A stretch of 61,319 nt of DNA from positions 1-61,319 of the IMG/VR virus record IMGVR_UViG_3300043772_000346, one strand, 5' to 3'. Of the stretch, positions 12,601-18,660 are shown piece after piece. The notes beneath the pieces are model-generated. The model ran no database searches and was not told where the DNA came from. It worked only from the letters and a program-made list of their open reading frames with translations. The first letter of the stretch is position 1. Every line of letters starts with the position of its first letter. The DNA is from a virus. A program made the position numbers and the translations under genes.

Positions 12601-13093
12601 CCTCATCTAAAAACCTATTCATGTCATTATCATAAATATCTGCAAATCTTCCAGAGTTTGCAAAGTTAGCTAGACCATTTACTAGTCCTACAGTAGATTG
12701 TAAGAAAGTAGTTCCTGTAAGAACTAAACCTTTACCTACACCATTAACCATTTTACTAGCCCAACTTTGACTTTGAGCATAAGCATCTTCATTATTATAA
12801 TCACCAGGCATGAAGCTCTTATATCTATCACTACTTACCTCTGTTAAAGTTCTATCAATGCCACCTGCCATCTTCTTACCATCATTTCTACCTGCAGTTA
12901 ATACAGCATTCTCAAGAGCACTTAATGCAGTAGGAGTAGGTTCTCCATCCATCATAGGAATACCAGTTCCTTCGTATTGACTTCGCAAGCTTTGATAAGG
13001 AACACTTGCAGGTCTTTCAGGAAGTTCAGTAGGTGTATAATCATTCAATGATGAATCTAATAATGCCCTGTCTATTAAAGGAGTATCTGCCAT
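656..13093 (-). CDS. Giant 4145-aa virion protein: zincin-like peptidase plus crAss-type RNA polymerase
   Basis: Hydrophobic, Gly/Ala-rich segments at residues about 117-144 and 203-229 may touch membrane during injection. Charged, probably coiled-coil stretches lie around 930-1210. A zincin-like motif HEVFH starts at H1916, with a downstream EEFREY that could give the third ligand. Near the C-terminal third, RIPTQ (3247-3251) precedes VGSDFDID with D3286, D3288 and D3290. This arrangement matches the double-psi beta-barrel active site (DxDxD metal-binding loop) of the RNA polymerases of crAss-like phages and cellular beta-prime subunits. Expected role: packaged, injected polymerase for early phage transcription. 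It overlaps the upstream cargo gene by one base. In the relatives I recall the polymerase is a shorter separate protein of about 2000 residues, so this is a fusion and may be cut by its own or another protease (inference). Confidence 0.9.
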   Translation of the reverse strand: MADTPLIDRALLDSSLNDYTPTELPERPASVPYQSLRSQYEGTGIPMMDGEPTPTALSALENAVLTAGRNDGKKMAGGIDRTLTEVSSDRYKSFMPGDYNNEDAYAQSQSWASKMVNGVGKGLVLTGTTFLQSTVGLVNGLANFANSGRFADIYDNDMNRFLDEEVVKASENIMPNYYKAGEREQDWYSPSKLFSANFIWDGVVKNLGFAAGAALSGGAYAAALKSIPLTARLFSVGKGAQALAASEEALLAADKAASTYGKLKGLSDKFLSSYSSLGQGGRITVAALGTVGEAGFEAYHTLNDFRNKKIEEYKEANGGQAPMGEDLLKINQLSEEVGNSSYFANVGLLTATNYIQFPKILGATYKGEKGIVNSLTKEIGEITTDATGKYIAAPNRFGKILSTLNKVRPYTFSASEAFEEGAQYAIGKSTENYYNKKYNNEPTNWLDGVAAGISETLTTNEGMENILIGGLSGALMLGPGKFGEAKEKSKNTQAAITEFNNAILSDFSKEVKGSVNRGTTIQEERETAIRRGDILESKDLERDYIINYLTPRIKYGRFDLVQSDIAQYKTLAMTDEGFAQLQSEGKALDTDTKEAYLQRLANLEVTAQNIKSLYQSLDVRYGGLVNADGKPVYSPKVMDQMIYAATKVADYDERLPQLMTVLDAVGIDTTTVVNDLTNGDSDSYIAAVEKIKASKSINEDELMQTLEDVAELALRRDNFLFEYNDIKNNPSKYDTAETMDKDAPKKETVKVKTKDGEEDIEVDTEYYLGRTVKYDKDGNEVYGFPRLTILGENEDGTIKIKDSNGVVRDISKEELAGYKLGKVSDTLNNKKAKYYMEHSNTVFQFNFGKGKKVKGRLEYSPKDGVLNFVYRDTKGKIKSIEVTGSQFVAQEGYDVPMIMAVGELTPIQKQALDEFVSLKESKFSAKREARLKILNDMFDETSSKLMSTQKLLEQKYNELEKITGDLTNVETKLKAGEMTKKNAFKKTTANALRAASKLSKLRDKLIDEIRELESQQEELEFTQAYIADMVQNIGELPAESEDFINELKEQKSLVEDLILDTGKNINALSKLLTNVEKALDTAVDLALDLIKKFEAKYPNLPYTPLALQEYLNANPEVRRNNPELMSDLIEFERDLANIDELDVTPNERSVAELREELQGLQDQLKEYEQDLKAREAILTRFQDVAKAYKLQKEQEKKLKSDGKLINAVIGTLSKEQLDNTPYSVKYEPTSKKGPKILVTSTVASKNILGYARANYFGNKFNSFPNKNNIFGVLVTSANEDNIIPGLTSYLQNNNTDIDPTKTIALVMVEDQGNGNFVLVGQDGQPLAEGQDKLENAVFQVMPDESLQWGPDFGNETMFRSNTPEQTRKELKDQYIAFRNETLKDPAVRLQSITPSFGRPTRVSITLPDGKKVTDPSAAVSVKAAGLIEDKDLVEKQLIEVPTVAKDISKGSTEFTDVLGRIFLVLDNAYVKLKNRLFNTKEAETIYEVLNQLSNNVFDDGGVEARSEYLIDWLRSVTFWGKPKEGKDPGYNSIWFERADGELRLFFSGKGESLSFTPQAMETQKDAIVTLLQNMYNNVNARKVQNTDEYNLTYEEIIGIGENGIPQTKEWQNYQTYLLSDEGRTADEIPLFTDITALESPEDTNREGVYFTLSDAADNFTITEIVRTVPKTVVPGGIKPTAATPVSAEEETFTVGETQEAPIETKTGSKFVLDGKTKNIFITPKGTRIAFTANRNLLAKGDIDNGIKILKGEDLAKAEEALIAANVKKEDMGRALKAPIANFLNVPVQKATAVEEDEEAFAIPDETDADDVVIEIEEKAPAQITTKGPSVRSGAIKEALLEDEDGDLREILENEIKTFKSENWKKLEQWLRANLPNVPVYRVKNVIKATGGRKAWGMYKNGAIYVYTNAEAGTTYHEVFHAIWNMFSDPKERKAIVNEFKNRKGSFVDRVTGQEVKYSEATPGQIKEQLAEEFREYVLDKKVPPKPADGRPYIIKLFTDLANFIKEYFLGPQAARNTEELFKRIGEGYYKNASPYQSKLALAKPGIIDVEDAIGDPTSEYSLIANGLTGEQVHDTIQQMTYSTLTNLIATNQSLFDIPAKNRAVIYKEAKDNLKYTVVDKIKNIAAKLMKEGIATKEDVAPEVAKAEQLFAIIDKNWDEITQIFEEQLLSYSIEFDENDSTQTTNENNTGRGDYQESEKIDKFKKANAAIKLLLATIPYRNARGKRTLSSINGVRLIPMSKVYIDLKNALYNSDTVDDMMEKLREFVESQKPEYGVIYQRLTGQPSSEKLNPYANIKTDADLQLVTSFYNVMKGQAPDVVTVYTAPDGTVVTTDMSVGTASKQIAIDMENSIISSIQKNLGKYYRYDAPNKMYVAIKKNIENQQLGSLERSVLFMKSLGVDVPIRMIRRLGFESDFNKAVAGIKKNLLEAEQIKFISSKTINTAGRVKEIADMLAKIQNPDFESTYFNLEGDRVQSFIGGNAISSLRDFLTKISNKKQLVGSRYEYLLTDNFANIGSVFMDKIFDKDSGNKLPKGDEILSTAYAGGMIDEGLGKRKDPASLTPSERLKEELNLNLAGYYMNLVPGDASLDWANYVGNTVTLNSLKKDNSSIHKVFKGYFLSELAVSREGRKIVQDENETRKSTDLRFFKNILGPSLHEDIVSYDPSKEKSLEDVYTHFESRINTAIDAFVKKDIERRKAVYSNYNILSEDENGFNFNGVEFEKKRSLSENDVDVNIKYLSVNYMINNIELHKLVYSDPYFYKDELKRIKSFLSPRQAIIYGSAGLNAVMNNVYNDDYTDIDDLGYTDFTADYFKTITLEDVKGVADVEGFAKEYSSFTETDGGGMISMQAYRNFRIRASNWNPNEERQYRYDVAFEKRDKGQDLSPNESNLLEAGNPQVKSAYTPLKPVVAGAKMSKQSYNDVVLDKFALYPLSYRVLHEINKDSNAIKLYNKMQKDKIDYAVFDSGRKVGADVLVKLYDSKGNFNDAPIADADKINIPFSIISVQSEVPSKDEAFVTRGSQITKLVTLDFLQAGVPFDFMSDEKDFNKRLEAWENLEDETAMANASPFFKEILENQDLLEEMTDIGYKNLLDRLGIKQTKAGFEIVDPEKIAQTLRSELFKREVNRNIVAALVGFEKGQVLIEASPMYSQVRNILYSIVDKNIVRPKINGGLKVQIPSTGFESVRPVGKNGLFESDVLKFYEKGGERVAEVMVGRWFDSDMSDEDLLKYLNTTDEGQALLKGVAFRIPTQKQNSVDVIKIAKFLPKEFGDSVVVPAALVQKVGSDFDIDKLSMYFKNIYKGKDGKPKLIPYFGMGKDAIKKFEEMFDKGEFLTKEQLQELDRYIAEEQIMLEDLIEEKSNASKLITAIVGNLNGLINEEELTQEFTRGIKAKDQIINLLYKKSIENQYIQSLENIIGSEANYTRLVTPNNAKVLKDMSIDITDKLGLGSFDYSSTDNMLNQIFMSRLRQAFVRGKYAIGLAAVAQTNHAQNQRSNMYVDKSMMYKLSKSDQKWLGDANVNFSKYNTVRVGGRTVPSLSGIKDANNKYDISDIIGQFIDGYVDIAKGPWIMELGASPNVAPTWLFLVKIGVPIKEVAYFMNQPIIRDYVRELENSGYTWLFNDSTVAAIKDSEKYKVDPSKVQGLNSIPNVAALEKNIGKKSFDVAGKAEQQFILNEFLKYGMMANQLFKVVQGSNFDTTAFNDPMLIFKKEEQLSQARETIISSVDNLLNKSFIGRVRIGLRDSRNAIGQTALTSDTRRVRGVLQSVLRPYVNLNDRQFVKVARKAVNDLFDWAVQINPTFKINMERDLLSKDGTAKQITDYFNDIKNDPEHVLHNNVIVNSLAPKFAGTEEERPNNLYMPGKDNKVYDQNKVIYGFEELRNYMESTGDLPLYKKLVKLSILQSGLSTSAISFTSLIPYDDFVEEYNDILSKLETLPNLADFATLNVFERNNWNDDEIVPHKKAQWKTEKQKDGKLKTRYDNNALTILNTGANIAMRDKKIPQVIKISTLSRESTKDIIVYSWEEIPAGKTRAEMVKASDFSFIKKGLFKKVIDDGIDPLITYNRSGYTFIVYKAINAWGDSFRANEFYDFANKSKIDNGFIEVDEVSDDTIKSVFIGGQKTPPVEASEIDDVLNKKDKGCKKQ

Positions 13094-15687
13094 TATAAAG
13101 GTTTTTGAGAAGCTTTTTGTATTTTTTGTAAGTCACCAGCTGTTGCTGGTCTTTCATTTATCAATCTAAATATCTCACTATCATTCATATTTTTTATAGC
13201 CATGTTAAGTCCTTCCTTAGTCATACTTCCTACACTTGGATAGTACATCTCATCAGTAGTCCAACTTCTTCTTATAGGATCATATGCTTTGATACCTAGT
13301 GTATAATTGCCTGGACTAAGTTGTATGATATTTGCTTTCACACCATAGGTTCTTACATTTTCAAAATCAAGATTACCTAAGAAAGCATTGCTAACAGTTG
13401 TCCTGGCACTACCATCTTTGGCAGTGGTCATTCCTCCTGTTTTATTTATTTGATCTAAATATGGTCTTAGTTGTTGTGATGCTACATCATCAAATTGAGT
13501 ACCAAAGCCTCCTATTTTTTGTTCTGGAGTTAATCTAAAACTAGTTGCTTTTCCTCCTGGACCAACAGCTGTAACTTTATAATAAGGTTCTTGGAATTCA
13601 GTGCCTTCAGCAACATCTATTGAAAAGTTTGGATTTTCTGATCCTGCAATTTCTCTAGCAGTCTCAACATTAAAATCAGGAGAGCCTGCAAGTTTACCAC
13701 CACTCTTCTCAGCAGCAGCAGCAGCAGCAATTAAAAAGCTTTTTAAACTTCCTTTTTGAGCAGGAGTTATTGAAGGGATGTTATATCCAGCAGCTTGACT
13801 TACAGAAATCCTATTTTTAAAAGTATCTTCCATAGTCTTATCAATCTTTTGTAAGGTTTCTTTATAAGGCTTATTTACAGTCTTTGCATAATTGTCTAGT
13901 TGAGCTAATATAACCTTGTCAGAATCATATCTCTTGGCTGGCATCTTACTCCAAATCTTATACAAGTTATACATCTTAGGACTTAACTCTTGTCTAGCTT
14001 TAGCATCTGCTGAAGCTACAGGAGTTCCTGCCATACCAACAACAGATCCTCCACCTGGAGCTGTACCACCACCAGTACCTCTATATTTATATGCTACTGT
14101 ATTAAAGTCTACAAAGTCTTTAGCTGTATATTGATATACTTCATTACCTTTTTTATAAGTAACAGTAGGAGCATTTTTAGGAATAAGCTTATCTATTGTA
14201 CCATGTTCAGCTTCTGCCTTTCTTCTAACATCTAATATTAATTCTTGATTAGCTTCAGCTTGTCTTCTTTCTTTTTCTGTAGTATTAAAATAGTTAGCTA
14301 CAACAGGACTAACCCCTGTAGGTCTTGTTTCCCACGCAGCTCTTTGTTGTTCAAACCATTCTTTAGTTTTACCTTGAGACTTTAAAAAAGCTTCATCTCT
14401 ATCTTTAATTTTACCTAACTCTATATCTGTTGTTCTTGTAAGTTCACCAACAGTTAATTTAGGAAGAGTATCCTGATCTACAGGAGCTGCAAAAGCACCA
14501 TATCCTTCTGCTGTTTTCTTTGCTATTTTATTAGCCTCTTCTGCAGCTTTGACTTCTCTTGACTTCCAATACATATTATCTTTATGTATCTTCCAAGCTT
14601 GATTTTTTGTTTCCCTTTGCATTTGCATTTGAGCTGCAGGACTATCTTCTTTTGTGATCTCAACTTCTGTATGAGAGAAAGGTTTAGCAAAGTTGTTAAT
14701 AGAGTTAAGAGTAAATAAGTTTGCCTTAGCTCTTTCCAAATCTCCTCTATCAACAAGACCTAATATACTATCTCTTTCTTTATTAAGTTTGTTAATTGTA
14801 GAATCAAGACCATTTATCTTATCTTGAATCATTTGTTTCTGAACATTTGAATTTGTAGAACTTAAAGAATTCTCAAGAGCTTGTTTTTGTTTAGTGAAGT
14901 ATTCAGACTTATCTAAGTATTCACTATTAACATTCTCTTTAAATAAATTAGGATCAGTAACATTACTATATGTATATACACCATCTATCTCTAACTGTCT
15001 CCAATCAGCAGGTGTTAAACCTACAGATAGTGCTTGTTTGATTTGGTCAGGAGACACACCTGCAAGTTTTGTTCTTGTAGTAGCATCTGCTAAGACCACT
15101 TGAGGTTTCCCATCTTCACCAACAACTGTTGTAAAATCTTCTTCTGTAATAGTTGAATCTCCAGTGAGATCCTTTATAATATCTAATGCATTTTTTCTCC
15201 AGTTTGTGTATGGATCATACCCTCCACTAAATGTTTCTTTTACATCTCCATTCATCCACTTGTTAGTTTTTTGTTGAAACAACCAGTCATTTGATGGAGA
15301 AGTCTTGCCATCTTTTAGATATTCTTCTCTTTCCTTAACAGCTTTTTTATATTGTTGCGTAGATGATACAGCGTTTATGATGTTTTCATCTTTAATAATT
15401 TGACCTGTCATACCAGCAACTGAGTTAACTAGTTGTTGATTAGAAAAGTCTCCTGCTGCCACAGTCTTTAATCTACTACCTAACTCATTGAGTTTAGATT
15501 GTAATACCTGTTTGTCTTGGGGTCTGTATAATTCTATACCACCAACTCGATCAATTTCATTCTGAATTTTTTGCACACCTTGATCATACTGGGCTTGCTT
15601 TTGCATGCCCACTTGCACCATGGCCTCCACAGGGAGCTCTTGGATGTAAGGGTTGAATTGTAAGGATTTATCAGTAAACGATGCCAT
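13093..15687 (-). CDS. crAss-like cargo/ejection virion protein (864 aa)
   Basis: The N-terminus (FNPYIQELPVEAM, then a Gln-rich helix QKQAQYDQGVQKIQ) is typical of the cargo proteins that lie directly upstream of the virion RNA polymerase in crAss-like phages. The rest is mostly charged and predicted helical (about 270-330 and 370-410), then a Gly-rich linker near residue 550 and a mixed C-terminal domain. No catalytic motif was recognised. Its stop overlaps the start of the giant polymerase by one base (TAATG), implying co-translation and co-packaging. Likely stored in the capsid or tail barrel and injected with the DNA; that role comes from the position and family, not from a motif. Confidence 0.88.
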   Translation of the reverse strand: MASFTDKSLQFNPYIQELPVEAMVQVGMQKQAQYDQGVQKIQNEIDRVGGIELYRPQDKQVLQSKLNELGSRLKTVAAGDFSNQQLVNSVAGMTGQIIKDENIINAVSSTQQYKKAVKEREEYLKDGKTSPSNDWLFQQKTNKWMNGDVKETFSGGYDPYTNWRKNALDIIKDLTGDSTITEEDFTTVVGEDGKPQVVLADATTRTKLAGVSPDQIKQALSVGLTPADWRQLEIDGVYTYSNVTDPNLFKENVNSEYLDKSEYFTKQKQALENSLSSTNSNVQKQMIQDKINGLDSTINKLNKERDSILGLVDRGDLERAKANLFTLNSINNFAKPFSHTEVEITKEDSPAAQMQMQRETKNQAWKIHKDNMYWKSREVKAAEEANKIAKKTAEGYGAFAAPVDQDTLPKLTVGELTRTTDIELGKIKDRDEAFLKSQGKTKEWFEQQRAAWETRPTGVSPVVANYFNTTEKERRQAEANQELILDVRRKAEAEHGTIDKLIPKNAPTVTYKKGNEVYQYTAKDFVDFNTVAYKYRGTGGGTAPGGGSVVGMAGTPVASADAKARQELSPKMYNLYKIWSKMPAKRYDSDKVILAQLDNYAKTVNKPYKETLQKIDKTMEDTFKNRISVSQAAGYNIPSITPAQKGSLKSFLIAAAAAAEKSGGKLAGSPDFNVETAREIAGSENPNFSIDVAEGTEFQEPYYKVTAVGPGGKATSFRLTPEQKIGGFGTQFDDVASQQLRPYLDQINKTGGMTTAKDGSARTTVSNAFLGNLDFENVRTYGVKANIIQLSPGNYTLGIKAYDPIRRSWTTDEMYYPSVGSMTKEGLNMAIKNMNDSEIFRLINERPATAGDLQKIQKASQKPL

Positions 15688-15691
15688 AATA

Positions 15692-15722
15692 CAAAATTAA
15701 TTTAAAATATTAGAATTACCAA
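15692..15722 (-). promoter_or_regulatory. Possible Bacteroidetes-type promoter before the cargo/polymerase pair
   Basis: On the minus strand, TTG (15722-15720) is followed after 20 nt by TAATTTTG (15699-15692), an exact match to the Bacteroidetes -33/-7 pattern TTG-N19/20-TAnnTTTG. It ends only 4 nt before the ATG at 15687, so initiation would fall almost on the start codon (leaderless). The match may be chance in AT-rich DNA. Confidence 0.3.
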
Positions 15723-15763
15723 GAGCTATAACAAATTTTAGTAATTCACTATAACTTAATTAG

Positions 15764-18640
15764 TTAGAGATTTTTTAGAGCTTTTACAAGTGAACCATGT
15801 CTAGCTTCTTTGACTTTATATCCTGTAATGTCTCCTTTCTTATTATAGATAGGAAGAAGATCATTTCCTTTTGCATCTGTAGATTTTTGAGACCCTCCTG
15901 CTCCAGGAATATTAAACTGAGCAGGAGCATTCATATTAATTGCTCTACCACTTGGAGTGAATCTAAAGTTGTACATGTTCTCCATAACAGCCAATTGTCT
16001 ATTAGCAGCTCTTTGTTGTGCTGTCTTAGCAGCTATAGAACTTAACGCACTAAGTGCTTGTTCTTTAGTATTAGATCTAGCCTGAGCTTGTCTAACGTAT
16101 TGATTATCAAGAATTTGTAAGTTTTTAAGCTGAGCATCATTTAACATTGCTCTATTCTTATCAAATATCTGCATCTTGTTTGTAGTATTGATTCTGTCTC
16201 GATTTCCAAACACTTGGTTTTTAGCTTCTAATGCCTGAGCCATAATCATTGCTTGGGCAGCTGGGTTTGAACCTGCTGCTCTAATGGCTGCTCTAGATTG
16301 AGCATCAATAGCATTAATCTGATCATTAAAAGAGATATCCATAGGAGTATCTAACATTGGCTGGAATGTTTGAGCCTGTACAGGTTCTAACTGATTGGTA
16401 GCCAATGCAAAGTATTCAGGATATAATTGATCTGGAGATAATTCTTCATTAGCATTACTAGGTCTTAAGAATGGAGCTATGTTAGATAGGATACTAGGAC
16501 CATACTTCTCAAGCCCTTTACCTAAAGTACTTCCTAATGACTTTAATGCTTGTCCAAATCCTCCACCTTCAACTCCAGCTACTCCAACTGCTTTAGGAAG
16601 ATCTCCAGATTGATCTACTAGATTTCCTGACTGATCAAAGTAATTCATATTTTGATCATATCCAGACATTACACCACCAGTATTTTGTGAAGTGTTAATT
16701 TCTTCTTCTAAATAATTATTTTTAGGATCAAAATATTCATACTCTCCATTTTGAGCCTTCTTTAATTTCTTACCATCTTTAGCCATCATACGTTTGTCAT
16801 ATTCTTTTTCAAGCTTACCTTCAGCAAGTTTGTCACTCTTAACTCCTAATTGACTAGCTGTATCAAGAATAGCATTTTGTACAATACCTGCTTCCTGAAT
16901 CTTTTTAGCATTTATCTTTTGATACTCTTCAGCTCCTTGTTTTATAAGTTCATTTGTTATTAACTGTAAATGACCAGCTGTACTATTATTATCAGCATTG
17001 ATAATTTTTTCATTAGCCTTCTCACTTATTTTCAATTGTTTTGCATCATTCTTAGCTATATCAGCTACATAATGTTTGAACTTTCTACCTTTTGCTTTTG
17101 GATCTCCCATAAGGTCTGCTATGTTTTTATCAATCTTCATGTTACCAAATACAACCATATTGTTGTCTTTACCACCATCTTTTAGTTTAACAGCTGGTTC
17201 ACCACCCTCAACTTCTACACCATTCTCACCAAAGTTAATAGGAATGCCACCATTGTCATGAGATCTTCCTTTAAACATAACTGTCTCACCACCATCTGGT
17301 AGGAAAGGATTATAAGAGATTGTTTCTGCCTTACCACCTTCAATTATTTCTAAGTCACCCCCCATAGCCATCTGTCCACCATGTTGCATAGTTAAAGGCT
17401 TTCGCTCAGGTCTGCCAGTAAACAATGCTTCTGCACTAGGAGGTGTATAATACTCATCTTTTAAATGACCACCACTTCTTAGCATATCTGCATCATGAGG
17501 AGGCTTTAACAAGTCTTTAACATTATACTCACCAAACTTAGCAATTGTTTGTGGTTGCCATGTATGACTAACCCACTTATATTCATCACCTACATCCACC
17601 TTACCACCTTGCTCCATATATGCACCAAACTGATTTTGTTGAGCTTGTTGGAACGCAGCTTGTTGAGTGTTCATCTCAGCTTTCTTTTTCTCTGCTTCTA
17701 GTTCTCTAGCATTTTTAGCACCACCTAATAGGTTACCACCCACTGTACCAATAAGTCCACCAATTGCACCACCTAATGGTCCACCTACAATACTACCAAT
17801 GGCTGTACCTGCAGCACTACCAATCTGTGCTTGACCAGAACTTTGGAAGTAATCTCCAAATGCTGCTTCAGGAAGATTGCCACCTTTTTTAAATTGTTTC
17901 AATGTTTCTCCCATTGGTTCAAATCCAAGGTCAGTGTACATATCACCAGGATTGTACATGTTCTGAATCTCTGTAGGATTGCCACCAATCATTCTACCAT
18001 TCTCAGCTAAGAAGTTTGTACCTGATCCATAAGGATTACCTAACTGTCCAGGCTGTACAATATTATCTTCTGGTCTTACATATTTACGTTTAACTTTCTC
18101 TCTTGTAGAGCCAGCTTGTAAAGCTAGTTCTGATAACTCTCTAGCTTGATATGCTTTATTTATTGCTTTTCTTTGTGAACCAATTGCTTCGATACCTCCT
18201 ATGATTCCTGGCAATGCACCAATAGCTGCTGTTGCTACTCCTGCTGCCATACCACCTCCACCAGCACCTTCAGGAAGACCACCTTCACCAAATGCAGCAT
18301 CTGTAGCTGCTTTTGTAACTACTTCTTGTCCAGCAGCATTCTGTGATCCACCAACAAGTCCTGTCCAGCTATTATAAGTAGCAGGTTGTACAGCAGGTTG
18401 AGCATTTCCCCAACCCATAAGATTTAGCACATTTCCATTAGCACTACCACCACCTTGAAACTTAGGAGGATTGCCAAAGTCTGTAAGTTGGTGTAACTGT
18501 TTGTTCACCATAGACTTACCCATAGCAGCTTTCTTTAACTCTTTACCATGAACTTTCATGAATGCTTCTTCTGTAGGATACTTCTTGTAGAATTCCTTCT
18601 CAGACTTTACTTTAGCAATCTTTAATATTTGGTCTTTCAT
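15764..18640 (-). CDS. Virion protein with glycine-zipper membrane segments (958 aa)
   Basis: Residues 131-155 are a hydrophobic Gly/Ala segment. Residues 274-308 are a long glycine zipper (repeated GxxxG, e.g. GTAIGSIVGGPLGGAIGG), the type that packs helices into membrane channels. Residues 449-480 hold the block GGETVMFKGRSHDNGGIP and EVEGGE, which I recognise as recurrent in large virion proteins of Bacteroidetes and other phages. Short x-G-G tags (FKKGG, MEQGG, MQHGG) recur between domains, and the C-terminal third is Gln/Ala-rich helix. Placed between two other cargo proteins, it is probably an ejection protein that could line a trans-envelope conduit (inference). The gap of 76 nt to the next gene is the largest in this cargo block. 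Confidence 0.88.
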   Translation of the reverse strand: MKDQILKIAKVKSEKEFYKKYPTEEAFMKVHGKELKKAAMGKSMVNKQLHQLTDFGNPPKFQGGGSANGNVLNLMGWGNAQPAVQPATYNSWTGLVGGSQNAAGQEVVTKAATDAAFGEGGLPEGAGGGGMAAGVATAAIGALPGIIGGIEAIGSQRKAINKAYQARELSELALQAGSTREKVKRKYVRPEDNIVQPGQLGNPYGSGTNFLAENGRMIGGNPTEIQNMYNPGDMYTDLGFEPMGETLKQFKKGGNLPEAAFGDYFQSSGQAQIGSAAGTAIGSIVGGPLGGAIGGLIGTVGGNLLGGAKNARELEAEKKKAEMNTQQAAFQQAQQNQFGAYMEQGGKVDVGDEYKWVSHTWQPQTIAKFGEYNVKDLLKPPHDADMLRSGGHLKDEYYTPPSAEALFTGRPERKPLTMQHGGQMAMGGDLEIIEGGKAETISYNPFLPDGGETVMFKGRSHDNGGIPINFGENGVEVEGGEPAVKLKDGGKDNNMVVFGNMKIDKNIADLMGDPKAKGRKFKHYVADIAKNDAKQLKISEKANEKIINADNNSTAGHLQLITNELIKQGAEEYQKINAKKIQEAGIVQNAILDTASQLGVKSDKLAEGKLEKEYDKRMMAKDGKKLKKAQNGEYEYFDPKNNYLEEEINTSQNTGGVMSGYDQNMNYFDQSGNLVDQSGDLPKAVGVAGVEGGGFGQALKSLGSTLGKGLEKYGPSILSNIAPFLRPSNANEELSPDQLYPEYFALATNQLEPVQAQTFQPMLDTPMDISFNDQINAIDAQSRAAIRAAGSNPAAQAMIMAQALEAKNQVFGNRDRINTTNKMQIFDKNRAMLNDAQLKNLQILDNQYVRQAQARSNTKEQALSALSSIAAKTAQQRAANRQLAVMENMYNFRFTPSGRAINMNAPAQFNIPGAGGSQKSTDAKGNDLLPIYNKKGDITGYKVKEARHGSLVKALKNL

Positions 18641-18660
18641 ATTATACTCTATTGTATGAT

